Virus record (IMG/VR): IMGVR_UViG_3300011116_000621
Location: 1-25,346 of that record
Direction: 5' to 3' (one strand)
Source of the DNA: a virus
Length of the DNA: 25,346 nt
Shown here piece by piece: positions 14,333 to 22,207 of the stretch. A program made the translations under genes and the position numbers. How positions within the stretch are numbered: position 1 is the first letter of the stretch; each line of letters begins with the position of its first letter. The notes under the pieces were generated by a model that was not told the origin of the DNA, did no database searches, and was given only the letters and a program-made list of their open reading frames with translations.

Positions 14333-15732
14333 GCGCAACAATTAGAATTGATGCAGAAGGATCTGCCCCGGAATTTGCCGATAGGGTAGCGGGCGCCTTT
14401 GATCGCCTCTCTCTTTCAGAGGGCAAGGTTAAGGGCGCAATGCGTGGCATTAGTAACGCATTGGACGGAGCAACAAGTGCTGCCGATCTTGCCACAAAAG
14501 GTGCCGACATTCTGGCGGACAAACTGGTTAAAGGAGTAGGCGGGGCCGCGGCAGTAGGAGCCGGAAAACTTATTGCGGATGCAATGCGTAGAGTAGGAGC
14601 CGATCTTACTGCTGCAGCTGACGCGGCTGGCGCAGCATCAAAAGCTTTTAACGCCCTAGACTTTAAAAGTGCGATTGCCTCTTCAAGTCAAATGAGCCAG
14701 GCGATCGACAAAATTAGGGCTAGCGCAGACGCCATTCGCAATTCACCAAATCCATTTGTTCAAATAGCTAATTTCGCCACAGGGGCTACTAAAAACATGG
14801 ATGAATTGGCTAACGCTACAGAACGAGAAAGACAAGCACTAATCAGTTTAGCCGCCCAACAGGATCGCATGGCAGCAGAAGCCAAGGTGGGGAAAACACC
14901 AGGACAGCGTGCAGAAATAGATCGCTTAGCTCAAAATAAAAGAGAGCTAGACCAAGCAAATTTAATTTCAGATCCAGCAATGCGCAAAAGAGCTCGTGAC
15001 GATATAGCTAGGCGCCAAGCTGCGGAAGAGCAGATAAAAGAGGATGATCGGCACGCAAAAGCTGTTGAACAAGTGGGGAAAGAAGCTGCTCAACAAGATG
15101 AAAAACTTATGGATGCAGCCGCCAAAGGAGAAGCAGAAGCCAGAAAAATTGCGGATGAATTTGATGCCAAAAAAGCTGAAGAGGCGAAAAAGGCTGAAGA
15201 GGATGCAGCAAAAGCTCAAGACAAGTCGGATCGTGAATCTCGACCTTCTTATGGTGGTGGCGGTGCTTTGGCGGCATTACCAACCGGAATGTCCTCTCGT
15301 GATGTTGCTGCACAGTCTGAGTATGGTCGCCAATCAAACAAGATGAGCGATATTGCAACTGCCCGTGCTATTGAAGAAGAAAATTCAAGAGAGGCGCAAA
15401 GATCATTAGATGCTACAAAAGCACAGATAAGGAAAGAGCGCGACGCTGCTGACAAATATCAATCACATAAAGATGATCAAATCAGCAACGTAGATGCCCT
15501 TAATAGACAAAGAGCTGACAGAGAGGCTGCCGAGAAAAAAGCCAGACAAGAGCAAAGAAGGGGAAGCGGAAAATCTGAGGGAGGCATGGCTACAGGCGGG
15601 GAAGATGGTAAGGAAGCTGAAGGTAAGCGCGGCGCTGGGAGCGGAGAAAAAGCTGCATCCGATTTGGCGGGCTATCTTCAAAAAGTGGACACCCTCCTCA
15701 CCCAGCTAACCCAATACGCCCACGTAACATAA
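14329..15732 (+). CDS. Tape measure protein, short (467 aa)
   Basis: An Ala-rich, glycine-patterned N-terminal part (about 40-110) is followed by a long charged region (about 165-300). That region has repeated K/E/A-rich helices (DAKKAEEAKKAEEDAAKAQD), then a Gly-rich linker and a second coil (about 340-420). The C-terminal helix is LAGYLQKVDTLLTQLTQY. Coiled-coil content and position after the G/GT pair support a tape measure. At 467 residues it predicts a short tail, roughly 70 nm on the usual 1.5 angstrom per residue rule. Clear transmembrane segments are few, with a hydrophobic Gly/Ala patch near 75-85. Confidence 0.7.
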   Translation: MSATIRIDAEGSAPEFADRVAGAFDRLSLSEGKVKGAMRGISNALDGATSAADLATKGADILADKLVKGVGGAAAVGAGKLIADAMRRVGADLTAAADAAGAASKAFNALDFKSAIASSSQMSQAIDKIRASADAIRNSPNPFVQIANFATGATKNMDELANATERERQALISLAAQQDRMAAEAKVGKTPGQRAEIDRLAQNKRELDQANLISDPAMRKRARDDIARRQAAEEQIKEDDRHAKAVEQVGKEAAQQDEKLMDAAAKGEAEARKIADEFDAKKAEEAKKAEEDAAKAQDKSDRESRPSYGGGGALAALPTGMSSRDVAAQSEYGRQSNKMSDIATARAIEEENSREAQRSLDATKAQIRKERDAADKYQSHKDDQISNVDALNRQRADREAAEKKARQEQRRGSGKSEGGMATGGEDGKEAEGKRGAGSGEKAASDLAGYLQKVDTLLTQLTQYAHVT

Positions 15733-15733
15733 T

Positions 15734-16426
15734 ATGAGCGCAACCTATTTGGGGGCATTTCCCGTCAGAAAGATTGTTTCTACCAACATAATTGGTCAGG
15801 GGATTCTGGTTAAGACCGAAAAGATCATCGTTCCCAGGGATTCTGCCGCTTCTTATGTGCCTGAAATAAATTCTGAGTTTGTTCAGGACAACAATCTTTG
15901 GGTGACTGATTCTAATTTGGAATATCGGGAGGACGGGCTGGCCGAGATTACTGTTGTGGCTCATGGTAAAAATGAAAATTCCAGCACTACGGTTGAAATT
16001 CAGCCAGGCGGGGTTTTTATTTCTGGCTTGCTTGTTAAACAGGAACTCAACCTATATCCGCCCGCAAATTCATCATCAGGGGCAACGGTGAAAGTTAGCT
16101 TTGTGGACAGCGTAAATAATGAGGCTGACGTAATATCCACTTATTCACTTGAGCGCATGCCAAGCGAAATAAACGGAATCAGCCTGCCGCCATATACATC
16201 ACCAGGTATATACGGTAATCTTAGTCTTGGCTCTGGGCCCTATAATGACCAAATTCCCAGCCCTAATTGGCGTATTACTTACAAGGGTTATATTTGCAAA
16301 GACATACAAACACAAAGACATGGATCAGCGTTGTCCGTGTCGTTATTCTATAAAGAAAGCGGCTTTCTTGAGTATTTTGAATTAAGCGGTTCAATAGGCA
16401 CCATAAAAAAAGCATGGGAATTTTGA
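15734..16426 (+). CDS. Tail-tip / distal tail protein, unknown family
   Basis: This 230-residue beta-rich protein follows the tape measure, the usual place of distal-tail or tip proteins. It has no catalytic motif and no signal peptide. The pattern of short strands separated by Gly/Asn/Ser turns (GLAEITVVAHGKNENSSTTVEIQPGGVFISG) suits a beta-sandwich. The 16430 gene follows after only three bases, suggesting co-translation. I do not recognise a named family. Confidence 0.6.
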   Translation: MSATYLGAFPVRKIVSTNIIGQGILVKTEKIIVPRDSAASYVPEINSEFVQDNNLWVTDSNLEYREDGLAEITVVAHGKNENSSTTVEIQPGGVFISGLLVKQELNLYPPANSSSGATVKVSFVDSVNNEADVISTYSLERMPSEINGISLPPYTSPGIYGNLSLGSGPYNDQIPSPNWRITYKGYICKDIQTQRHGSALSVSLFYKESGFLEYFELSGSIGTIKKAWEF

Positions 16427-16429
16427 TTT

Positions 16430-16771
16430 ATGCCAGAGCCAAAATTAGCTATCCTGCCGTCTGGCAATTTAAAAATCCACGCTGAGCATTTCAGAAAGGT
16501 GGTCAGGAGGATTGAGTGCATCAAACCTATTGCCGGGGATAACATCACCTTAAAACCCACGGAGGATGGGATACAAATATCTTCAACCGCAGCTAGCGGA
16601 GGTCAGGTCTTTGGATATTATGGCGAGTGCGGTTTCATTGCTCAAGGCTACAGCTCTCTCTTTAGAGTCATACAACTCAATGTATGCTCAAATGGAGTGC
16701 CGGATCAGATTGCCGTTTTTGCACCAATAGAAAACCGAGCCGGAGAAGGCGGTTTTCTTTGCGAAATTTAA
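16430..16771 (+). CDS. Small tail-tip-associated protein, unknown
   Basis: The 113-residue product has an N-terminal 'LAILPSGNLKIHAEHFRKVVRRIECIKPIAGDNI' segment that reads as a strand-helix-strand. A beta-rich C-terminal half follows with three Cys residues (C627-equivalent positions are not conserved enough to propose metal binding). It may be a tip or fibre-linking protein by position. Nothing in it points to a specific function. Confidence 0.55.
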   Translation: MPEPKLAILPSGNLKIHAEHFRKVVRRIECIKPIAGDNITLKPTEDGIQISSTAASGGQVFGYYGECGFIAQGYSSLFRVIQLNVCSNGVPDQIAVFAPIENRAGEGGFLCEI

Positions 16772-16788
16772 AATGTTAATGCCAGCTT

Positions 16789-16794
16789 TTGACA
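16789..16794 (+). promoter_or_regulatory. TTGACA start-proximal motif before the 16810 gene
   Basis: TTGACA begins 21 nt before ATG 16810, in a 38-base intergenic gap without an SD. Confidence 0.5.
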
Positions 16795-16809
16795 TGGGCG
16801 TAAAGAACC

Positions 16810-17982
16810 ATGCCAGATATTGATTTAAAACTGCTGCGCACGGGCGGCTTGTCGCCAGATTACTACAATGTGGCAAACCAGCTAAAACCTCTTTACACGG
16901 GCGAAAGCAACAAAATTAGGCTGATTCTTACCTCCAACGGGGGGTATCAATACATCCCGGCGGAGGCAGTCACCTTTACGGTGAATTTCGGCCAGCCGGA
17001 TCAGGGGCCGGCGCGTGGTGAGTGGCAAATCGCCACGGGGGCGGCCACGGCCACTGCGGTCTCCTTTAATGCCACCACCACCCAGCTGCTGAACGCCATT
17101 TCCACCGTGTATGGCGCCGTCAATATCACCACATACGGATCCACCGTCACCGCGGGCTACATTATTACGGCTGCCACCGCCAACACGGCGCTGACGATTA
17201 ACGGGCAAAGCCTGTCGCTGGTGCCGTCCAGCACCGTGGAGGTGATTAACTTCGTCACGCCATCGACCGGGGTTACCGCGCAAAAGCTTGTGCGGTTAAG
17301 GAGAAATCCTGCGATTTCCGCCACGCAGTACCTCAATGTGGCAAGCTTTGCTTTTACCACGATTTCCGCCAGCGGCCCCAGCTCCGTGTGTGGGCCCTGG
17401 TATGTTACCATCCCCGCGGACGCCGTTGATTATCCGGAAATGCTTACATTTTATCCCTCTTTGTCTGGCAGCGTAACGGCTGCCTCAATTTACCCTGGAT
17501 TCATCTATAGCAATCAACGCCGGGAAAATCTTGTTGATGGCATTGCTGGCACCGCTACCTCAAGGGGGATTGTCAGGAGACAGCTGGAAGATATCTCATT
17601 CATTAACACCTCCAGCGCCGGAGGGGCAGTTGCAAGAAACACCAATTTTAACACCACGACTTTCTATGGCACCACCCTTGGGGATTTTGTCGGCTTTAGA
17701 GTGGAGGCATGGCAGGATAAAGGACTAAAGATTACCGCCGTGCCGGTCACCTCTGGTATCATTACCGCACTGACGATGGGGGGAAGTGCGGGCCGGTATT
17801 TGCTAAGCCAAGGGTATTACGACATGGGCTACGTCACGTTTTCCGGGGCAGACTTGGAGGAGGAATTTAGAGAGGCTAGGTCAGATCGCGTTTCCTTGAC
17901 CATGGAGATCAATTTGGAGGAAAACGGGAAAAAAAATAATTTGGCCCAACTTCCTGTCACCATTATCCGCTCCATCAAATAA
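16810..17982 (+). CDS. Large beta-rich tail / receptor-binding region protein, unknown
   Basis: The 390-residue product has an N-terminal half of repeated Thr/Ala/Val-rich strands (about 40-130), a middle with PWYVTIPADAVDYPEMLTFYPSL, and a C-terminal segment (DLEEEFREARSDRVSLTMEINLEENG). The last looks like an assembly or attachment region conserved among tail-tip proteins that share a capping domain. About 16950-17400 is richer in GC than either flank, suggesting the N-terminal module was acquired separately. Stop TAA shares its A with the next ATG. Role as a tip or receptor-binding component is inferred from position and composition. Confidence 0.6.
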   Translation: MPDIDLKLLRTGGLSPDYYNVANQLKPLYTGESNKIRLILTSNGGYQYIPAEAVTFTVNFGQPDQGPARGEWQIATGAATATAVSFNATTTQLLNAISTVYGAVNITTYGSTVTAGYIITAATANTALTINGQSLSLVPSSTVEVINFVTPSTGVTAQKLVRLRRNPAISATQYLNVASFAFTTISASGPSSVCGPWYVTIPADAVDYPEMLTFYPSLSGSVTAASIYPGFIYSNQRRENLVDGIAGTATSRGIVRRQLEDISFINTSSAGGAVARNTNFNTTTFYGTTLGDFVGFRVEAWQDKGLKITAVPVTSGIITALTMGGSAGRYLLSQGYYDMGYVTFSGADLEEEFREARSDRVSLTMEINLEENGKKNNLAQLPVTIIRSIK

Positions 17983-18155
17983 TGGATCCTGCCGTGGGCT
18001 TTACCTTCCTTGGCTACTATCCGTTTTGCGTGGATACTGAAACTTCCTCATCCACCATTACGCGGCTGGAGGACATCATGCTGCTTTGGTGGCTCATTAA
18101 ATTCGCCAGCCATCGCCACATATCGAATCACCGTCATTGGTTATTAACGAGGGGC
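17982..18155 (+). pseudogene. Short ORF, probable truncated paralogue of the 18176 gene
   Basis: A 57-codon frame starts with ATG overlapping the previous stop. Its FLGYYPF segment, followed by a Cys/acidic stretch and then LEDIMLLWWLIKF, parallels FPGYFPF... and LEMAMAAYWRVKS at the start of the 18176 protein in the same order and spacing. The frame then runs into His/Asn-rich sequence and stops, where the paralogue continues for 140 more residues. It looks like a decayed tandem copy. A functional miniature protein cannot be excluded. Confidence 0.5.
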
Positions 18156-18175
18156 TAATGCCCTAACGAAATCCT
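18152..18175 (+). promoter_or_regulatory. Small hairpin plus GAAATCCT before the 18176 gene
   Basis: GGGC (18152-18155) and GCCC (18160-18163) can pair around TAAT; GAAATCCT (18168-18175) abuts ATG 18176. Four base pairs make only a weak hairpin by itself. Confidence 0.3.
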
Positions 18176-18739
18176 ATGGGCAAAGTTTTATTTCCGGGCT
18201 ATTTCCCTTTTACGGGAAATGTACCTTGTGATTCAATAGAAGGTTGGGGAGGACTCTCTCTTGAAATGGCAATGGCCGCCTACTGGCGGGTAAAAAGTTG
18301 GCAAGTATCATTTGGTTTTACATATCCAGATGAACCAAATGTTATAAACAAAACATTAACTCAAACATTTAGCGTAACATCGCCCGATTTTGGAATTGCA
18401 GTAACCGCAGAGGAACAGCTCGTTTGTGATCTCGGATCAAGAGGTTGGGATTTTTATATTCCAGAAGCTCCTCCAGATTATACTAATGCCTTTAGTAACG
18501 CAAATTTCAGTATGTATAGTGATGCCTGGAGGTTTGGTTCTGATTTTACGGAGTTTGGTGAGTTATTTTTCCCCTATACCACAAGCGAAACGCCACCAGA
18601 TTATATACTCCCAATTACAATAACCATCGAAAATTTAACCACAGTTCTCCAAGCCGCTGGTTTTGATGATGGTAGTGGCATTGCAGGAAGCGGAAGTGGC
18701 TCAATTACAGCGGTTGAATTTTGGCCTTATTCAGATTGA
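18176..18739 (+). CDS. Tail-associated protein of unknown function
   Basis: The 187-residue product starts LFPGYFPF then LSLEMAMAAYWRVKSWQVSFGF, the segment shared with the truncated ORF upstream. The rest is Thr/Ser/Pro and aromatic-rich, beta in character. The end is Gly/Ser-rich (GIAGSGSGSITAVEFWPYSD). No signal peptide or catalytic motif is seen. AT-rich wobble use contrasts with the GC-richer 16810 gene. It is likely a tail fibre or tip accessory protein from its position. Confidence 0.55.
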   Translation: MGKVLFPGYFPFTGNVPCDSIEGWGGLSLEMAMAAYWRVKSWQVSFGFTYPDEPNVINKTLTQTFSVTSPDFGIAVTAEEQLVCDLGSRGWDFYIPEAPPDYTNAFSNANFSMYSDAWRFGSDFTEFGELFFPYTTSETPPDYILPITITIENLTTVLQAAGFDDGSGIAGSGSGSITAVEFWPYSD

Positions 18740-18745
18740 TCTATT

Positions 18746-18934
18746 ATGAATTGTTGTCGTGGCCTCGTAAAATCTACAGCTCACATTTTGGCTAAAGAAA
18801 TCTTAAGGAAAAATAGGTTAGATTTATGTAGGAAATGTGAATTTTTTATTGGTAACTTTTGTAAAAAGTGCAAATGTTTTATGCCAGTAAAAGTACGACT
18901 GGCCAGCTCTACATGTCCAGACGGTCGTTGGTGA
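18746..18934 (+). CDS. Small Cys-rich (zinc-ribbon-like) phage protein
   Basis: The 62-residue product has CRKC, then CKKCKCFMPVKVRL and a terminal CPDGRW. This CxxC-FxxxxxxCxxCxC-FMxxK-(x)n-CPxxxW layout recurs in small proteins of many tailed phages. Cys spacing suggests a structural zinc site. A basic N-terminal helix (KEILRKNRLD) precedes it. It lies alone between tail genes, a common position for this family. Function is unknown. Confidence 0.75.
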   Translation: MNCCRGLVKSTAHILAKEILRKNRLDLCRKCEFFIGNFCKKCKCFMPVKVRLASSTCPDGRW

Positions 18935-18939
18935 AGTTT

Positions 18940-18945
18940 TTGACA
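18940..18945 (+). promoter_or_regulatory. TTGACA start-proximal motif before the 18959 gene
   Basis: TTGACA begins 19 nt before ATG 18959. A TTG at 18947 in the same frame could also serve as start, but would place the motif only 7 nt away. Confidence 0.5.
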
Positions 18946-18958
18946 TTTGTATTCAAGA

Positions 18959-19294
18959 ATGGCTGCAGGCGTATACAATTTAACCATTGAACAAGGCGTT
19001 GATCTTGCCCTAGAAGTCGCCGTTAAAGACTCCACTGGAGCGACCTATTCTCTGGCTGGCGCTACGGCAGCCGCCCAGATTCGCGATACCTACAACGGCA
19101 ACCTGCTGGCTGAGTTTGCAGCCGTTACGGCTACTGGCACGACCGGCAGCCTTACCCTGGCGTTAAACGCTGCCACGGCATCAGCTCTGCCTATCAGTGG
19201 CGGAAAGTGGGATCTACTGCTTACGACAAGCGCGGCTACTAAAATCCGCCTTTTACAAGGCTCCGTGACGATTGCGGGTGAGGTAACTGAATAA
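18959..19294 (+). CDS. Phage beta-sandwich protein upstream of fibres, unknown role
   Basis: The 111-residue product opens AAGVYNLTIEQGVDLALEVAVKDSTG, continues with a Tyr/Ala-rich AQIRDTYNG strand, and ends KIRLLQGSVTIAGEVTE. This is the recognisable pattern of small proteins found just before tail fibre genes in many siphophages. It probably forms a beta-sandwich linking or capping fibre subunits. The stop TAA shares its last A with the next ATG (19294). Confidence 0.65.
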   Translation: MAAGVYNLTIEQGVDLALEVAVKDSTGATYSLAGATAAAQIRDTYNGNLLAEFAAVTATGTTGSLTLALNAATASALPISGGKWDLLLTTSAATKIRLLQGSVTIAGEVTE

Positions 19295-19425
19295 TGCCTA
19301 TCACCGCCACAGTCTGTGGGCCTGCGAGCATAACCGTGGCGGTTGGCACGCCCATCGTGGCTGGAGTGGCCGCAGCCGGCGTTACCACAGGCACGGCCGT
19401 GGCGCTGGCGATTTCCCTGGGATGA
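19294..19425 (+). CDS. Tiny Ala/Val/Thr-rich ORF between tail genes
   Basis: A 43-residue frame (MPITATVCGPASITVAVGTP...) overlaps the previous stop by one base. It ends 16 bases before the next start. Its low complexity is collagen/strand-like rather than membrane-like. Similar very small ORFs sit at this position in related phages, but I cannot name it. It may be a fibre adaptor or non-functional. Confidence 0.45.
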   Translation: MPITATVCGPASITVAVGTPIVAGVAAAGVTTGTAVALAISLG

Positions 19426-19441
19426 CAAGGAGCACAAGAAA

Positions 19442-20638
19442 ATGAAACAGATCTGGCCTAATTATAGCTACAGTCCTACGTCAAACGTTCTTACGCTTAC
19501 CGGTCTAAACATTGATCGCGATCAGCTCCTGCTTGTAGCGGCGCCAGAACGCGGTCGGATCATGTACAACTTTGCGGATAGCTCAGTCACCGCTTCCGCC
19601 TTTACGTCTGGCGCTAACACCGCACTTACTTTGGTCGCGACTACCGCCGGGCTAACTACCACGGCCGCTTTAATTATCTATTACGACGATCAGCTTCAGA
19701 GCACGTCCGTCTCCATCTCCAACCTACCATCCACACAAACGATTGCTGGCACGGTGACGGCAAATGCTTTTGGGAAAAGCGTAATTGGTTCTACTAATTT
19801 TCCAATACCTATTATTGGCTATGATGAAGATATAATATCGGCAGACTTGCAAATTACAGTTCCAGTTCAGATTTCAAGTCTTAACGGAAGTGTCGGGTCT
19901 AGTAACCCTCTCCCCATCTCTGGCACGGTGACGGCGAATGTTGCTGGGCAGTATTTCGATATTGCAAGCGGTGATACAGCACAACTTACAAATCCAGTTT
20001 ATTACGATGGAGAAGTATTTAGAGTTTCTCCATCTCGTCCTTTACCAGTTGCTCTAGCTACTGGATATAATTATGGGGCATCAGTCACCATAGGAAACAG
20101 CCTCACCATCGGCTCTGCTCTCCCCGCAGGCACAAACCGCATCGGCGTGGTTACGATTGGCGGTGGAACGGTAACGATTGGGGCCGGTACTTCGCAAATT
20201 GGAAGCGTAACGGCCAGCATCAGCGGTACAGTGCCCGTATCTGGCACATTCTGGCAGGCGACACAGCCCGCGTCCTTGGCATCGTTGCCCGCGTTGGCGG
20301 CTGGCACAGCCCAGATCGGCTCTGTCACCGCATCCATATCGAACAGCGTAGTCACAATCTATCCGATGCAGGGGACGAGCGTATCTAACACAAACTTCAC
20401 TAGCGTAACGGCGTCCACCACGCTTGTCTCAGCAGTGGCAAACAGGGAAGTGCTGACTGTATTTAACGAGGGAGCTGGCAATCTACACATCTCGCCCGGA
20501 GCGACCTGTACAACCGTAGCCTACCAAGTGCGTCTATCGGCTGGCGATTATTGGGAATGCCCGGAGGGGCAACTCTCCCTCGCCCATACCGCAGTATTCG
20601 CCACGGCTGGCACGGCTAGAGTGACCGAAGTTAGCTAG
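19442..20638 (+). CDS. Tail fibre-like protein with internal repeats
   Basis: The 398-residue product is Thr/Ser/Gly/Val-rich, with repeated (A/S)GTVTAN(A/V) and IGSVTASIS units suggesting a trimeric beta fibre. At DNA level a 21-base stretch beginning CTGGCACGGTGACGG occurs at 19746 and 19920 with one difference. A distinct C-terminal domain (NREVLTVFNEGAGNLHISPG ... AGDYWECPEGQLSLAHTAVFA) resembles the sort of tip domain attached to many fibres. ATG 19442 has an AAGGAG SD nearby; the open frame reaches back to 19343 but that part overlaps the tiny ORF and is discarded. Confidence 0.7.
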   Translation: MKQIWPNYSYSPTSNVLTLTGLNIDRDQLLLVAAPERGRIMYNFADSSVTASAFTSGANTALTLVATTAGLTTTAALIIYYDDQLQSTSVSISNLPSTQTIAGTVTANAFGKSVIGSTNFPIPIIGYDEDIISADLQITVPVQISSLNGSVGSSNPLPISGTVTANVAGQYFDIASGDTAQLTNPVYYDGEVFRVSPSRPLPVALATGYNYGASVTIGNSLTIGSALPAGTNRIGVVTIGGGTVTIGAGTSQIGSVTASISGTVPVSGTFWQATQPASLASLPALAAGTAQIGSVTASISNSVVTIYPMQGTSVSNTNFTSVTASTTLVSAVANREVLTVFNEGAGNLHISPGATCTTVAYQVRLSAGDYWECPEGQLSLAHTAVFATAGTARVTEVS

Positions 20639-20647
20639 GAGTAGGCG

Positions 20648-21469
20648 ATGCCTATTTTTAGATCGCCTCTTGCCACATCACTTGGAACAGCACCAGATGC
20701 AGATGCGGCCATCTATATTGCTTCTGCTGGAATAACCAAACTAGAGCAACAAATTGGAATCAATAAACTAATCACATACCTAAAAGCCGAAAGTCTCTGG
20801 ACAACCTTAAACGGAGGATTTTTATTTGGAAACGATGTCCAGAAAAGCGGAACATCTTTAATTGATTTAAAAGCTGGGGCATCCGCCACGCTTACTGGTG
20901 GTTCAAGGGGAACAAGTGGAATTTTGCTTACTGGTGCAAATGCAGATCAAATTAGTTTTGGGGCTAGAACATTTACGAATAACTATATGCCGTCCGTCTA
21001 TCTTCTTTTCTCCTCTTATGTCAGAACATCTACAGCATCATCAAATAGAATAAACTTCGGCCCTCTGTCATCTGCTGGTTCTTATCGAGGATTCCAACCG
21101 ACAACACACGGGCAAACTGGCTCAACATCATTAACTCATTTGCAAGCATATAGAGCCGATGGATTCCGTTATTACACATCAGTAATAACTGATCTTTTGG
21201 GTGCTTTTGTGGGATGCTTGTTTTCTTCTGGTGACCAAAAGATTAGGTCTGCACAGAATGCTATTGGAGACGGAATAACAAGCAATGCGGCTTCAGTCTT
21301 TACATATGCCGCTGGTGCTACTTGGTTACTTGGGCCGTTTGAAAATACATCTACAACAAGCACAGAAATAACCATCGCCTCGGCTTGTCTATTTTGGGAT
21401 TCAAATGTAACGATTACACAAAAGCAAACTAGCGATATTGATTCACTAATCAGATCATTCGCACTCTAA
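20648..21469 (+). CDS. Putative receptor-binding / tail fibre tip protein
   Basis: The 273-residue product has a helical N-terminal segment (KLEQQIGINKLITYLKAESLW) followed by a beta-rich body with many Ser/Thr/Asn. That resembles lectin/LamG-type jelly-rolls (SVYLLFSSYVRTSTASSNRINFG, FENTSTTSTEITIASACLFWDSN). It is the last gene before lysis functions, where host-range determinants commonly lie. An SD (AGGAG at 20637-20641) precedes it. Codons are AT-richer than in the 19442 gene, consistent with exchangeable host-range DNA. Binding target is unknown. Confidence 0.6.
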   Translation: MPIFRSPLATSLGTAPDADAAIYIASAGITKLEQQIGINKLITYLKAESLWTTLNGGFLFGNDVQKSGTSLIDLKAGASATLTGGSRGTSGILLTGANADQISFGARTFTNNYMPSVYLLFSSYVRTSTASSNRINFGPLSSAGSYRGFQPTTHGQTGSTSLTHLQAYRADGFRYYTSVITDLLGAFVGCLFSSGDQKIRSAQNAIGDGITSNAASVFTYAAGATWLLGPFENTSTTSTEITIASACLFWDSNVTITQKQTSDIDSLIRSFAL

Positions 21470-21591
21470 TGCCCCTCCTCCTCCTCACCCTCTTGCTTTG
21501 CTCCTGCTCTCCAAAGCCTGCCGATACCGACGCACAGCTTCCGCGGTATTCGGACATGGGCGCTGCGGCCGATGCGGGCCGAGCAAAATGA
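21469..21591 (+). CDS. Tiny probable lipoprotein
   Basis: A 40-residue product starts MPLLLLTLLLCSCSPK: a short hydrophobic signal and a lipobox-like LLCSC, then a polar tail (DTDAQLPRYSDMG). ATG overlaps the fibre gene's stop (TAATG). Lipidation at either Cys is possible. It opens the lysis region and could be a spanin-type or exclusion lipoprotein. The signal lacks an N-terminal basic residue, which lowers confidence. Confidence 0.5.
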   Translation: MPLLLLTLLLCSCSPKPADTDAQLPRYSDMGAAADAGRAK

Positions 21592-21747
21592 ATGAGTGCG
21601 CTGGACGATCGCAACACGCCAGGCTGGCGTGAGTTCACGGCAAGCCTCCGCTGGCTAGAGGCGGAAGGCTATATCGAAATGTTCTACAACGAGAAGGGCG
21701 AGGAAATGGTGCGGATCGCGGAAGGCGCAGAAACGGCAACCCTATGA
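21592..21747 (+). CDS. Small hypothetical protein (51 aa)
   Basis: The product MSALDDRNTPGWREFTASLR... is soluble, acidic and helical, with two Trp residues. An ATGA overlap couples it to the next gene, and the start directly follows the preceding lipoprotein stop. The tight spacing argues that it is translated. No family recognised. Confidence 0.6.
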   Translation: MSALDDRNTPGWREFTASLRWLEAEGYIEMFYNEKGEEMVRIAEGAETATL

Positions 21748-22004
21748 GCACCGACCAAGTCGCCGAACTTTCGGAGCGGTTAAGCCTAGTCCGTGAATCA
21801 ATTGCAAGAATCGAAACCCGCCAGTCAGTAATTCTTGATTTATTAGAACGCTCGCAAGCCAGCCTGGGCGAGTATCACGGCCGCCTTACCAACATGGAAC
21901 GCGATGCCCACACGATTAAAACGAAGCTGTGGCTAGTCGCCCTTGTATCCGGGGCAGTAGTAAGCACTGCGTGGGAGTTGATTAAACGCCGCTTCAGCCT
22001 TTGA
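21744..22004 (+). CDS. XhlA-like membrane-associated lysis protein
   Basis: The 86-residue product has an N-terminal coiled coil (ELSERLSLVRESIARIETRQSVILDLLERSQ, about 8-38), a short linker, and a C-terminal transmembrane segment (KLWLVALVSGAVVSTAWELI, about 61-80) with a basic end (KRR). This layout matches hemolysin XhlA-type proteins that partner holins. Position before the small hydrophobic proteins and endolysin supports a role in timing membrane disruption. Confidence 0.65.
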   Translation: MSTDQVAELSERLSLVRESIARIETRQSVILDLLERSQASLGEYHGRLTNMERDAHTIKTKLWLVALVSGAVVSTAWELIKRRFSL

Positions 22005-22011
22005 CCTAGCT

Positions 22012-22028
22012 TTGACACCCCGTCAAGG
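22012..22028 (+). promoter_or_regulatory. TTGACA motif within a small inverted repeat before the 22031 gene
   Basis: TTGACA begins 19 nt before ATG 22031. TTGAC (22012-22016) and GTCAA (22022-22026) form an inverted repeat around ACCCC, so this copy might fold. Confidence 0.45.
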
Positions 22029-22030
22029 GC

Positions 22031-22201
22031 ATGGAACAACTCATCCCCGCACTACTTAAGATCGATTGGCTTGGCGCCCTTGGCGCACTTACCGCCCTCT
22101 TGGCAGCTGTCGCAGCCGTGGCCGCGTTTATCCCTGGCGATGAGCCGGAGCGAACCCTCGGGCGTATAGTGGATTTTCTGAGTAAATTCTCCAGAAAGTA
22201 G
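22031..22201 (+). CDS. Small holin candidate
   Basis: The 56-residue product has a central Ala/Leu/Val hydrophobic stretch (about 13-35, WLGALGALTALLAAVAAVAAF). An N-terminal helix precedes it and a charged tail (EPERTLGRIVDFLSKFSRK) follows. One transmembrane segment, small size and position between the XhlA-like protein and endolysin suit a class III-like or pinholin-type holin. Confidence 0.55.
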   Translation: MEQLIPALLKIDWLGALGALTALLAAVAAVAAFIPGDEPERTLGRIVDFLSKFSRK

Positions 22202-22207
22202 TCGCCT

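Noticed and set aside
14968-15455. Several minus- and plus-strand frames inside the tape-measure gene
   Set aside because: They are Phe/Cys-rich or Lys/Met-rich shadows of the Lys/Glu/Ala coiled coil; the main frame has continuous coding character.
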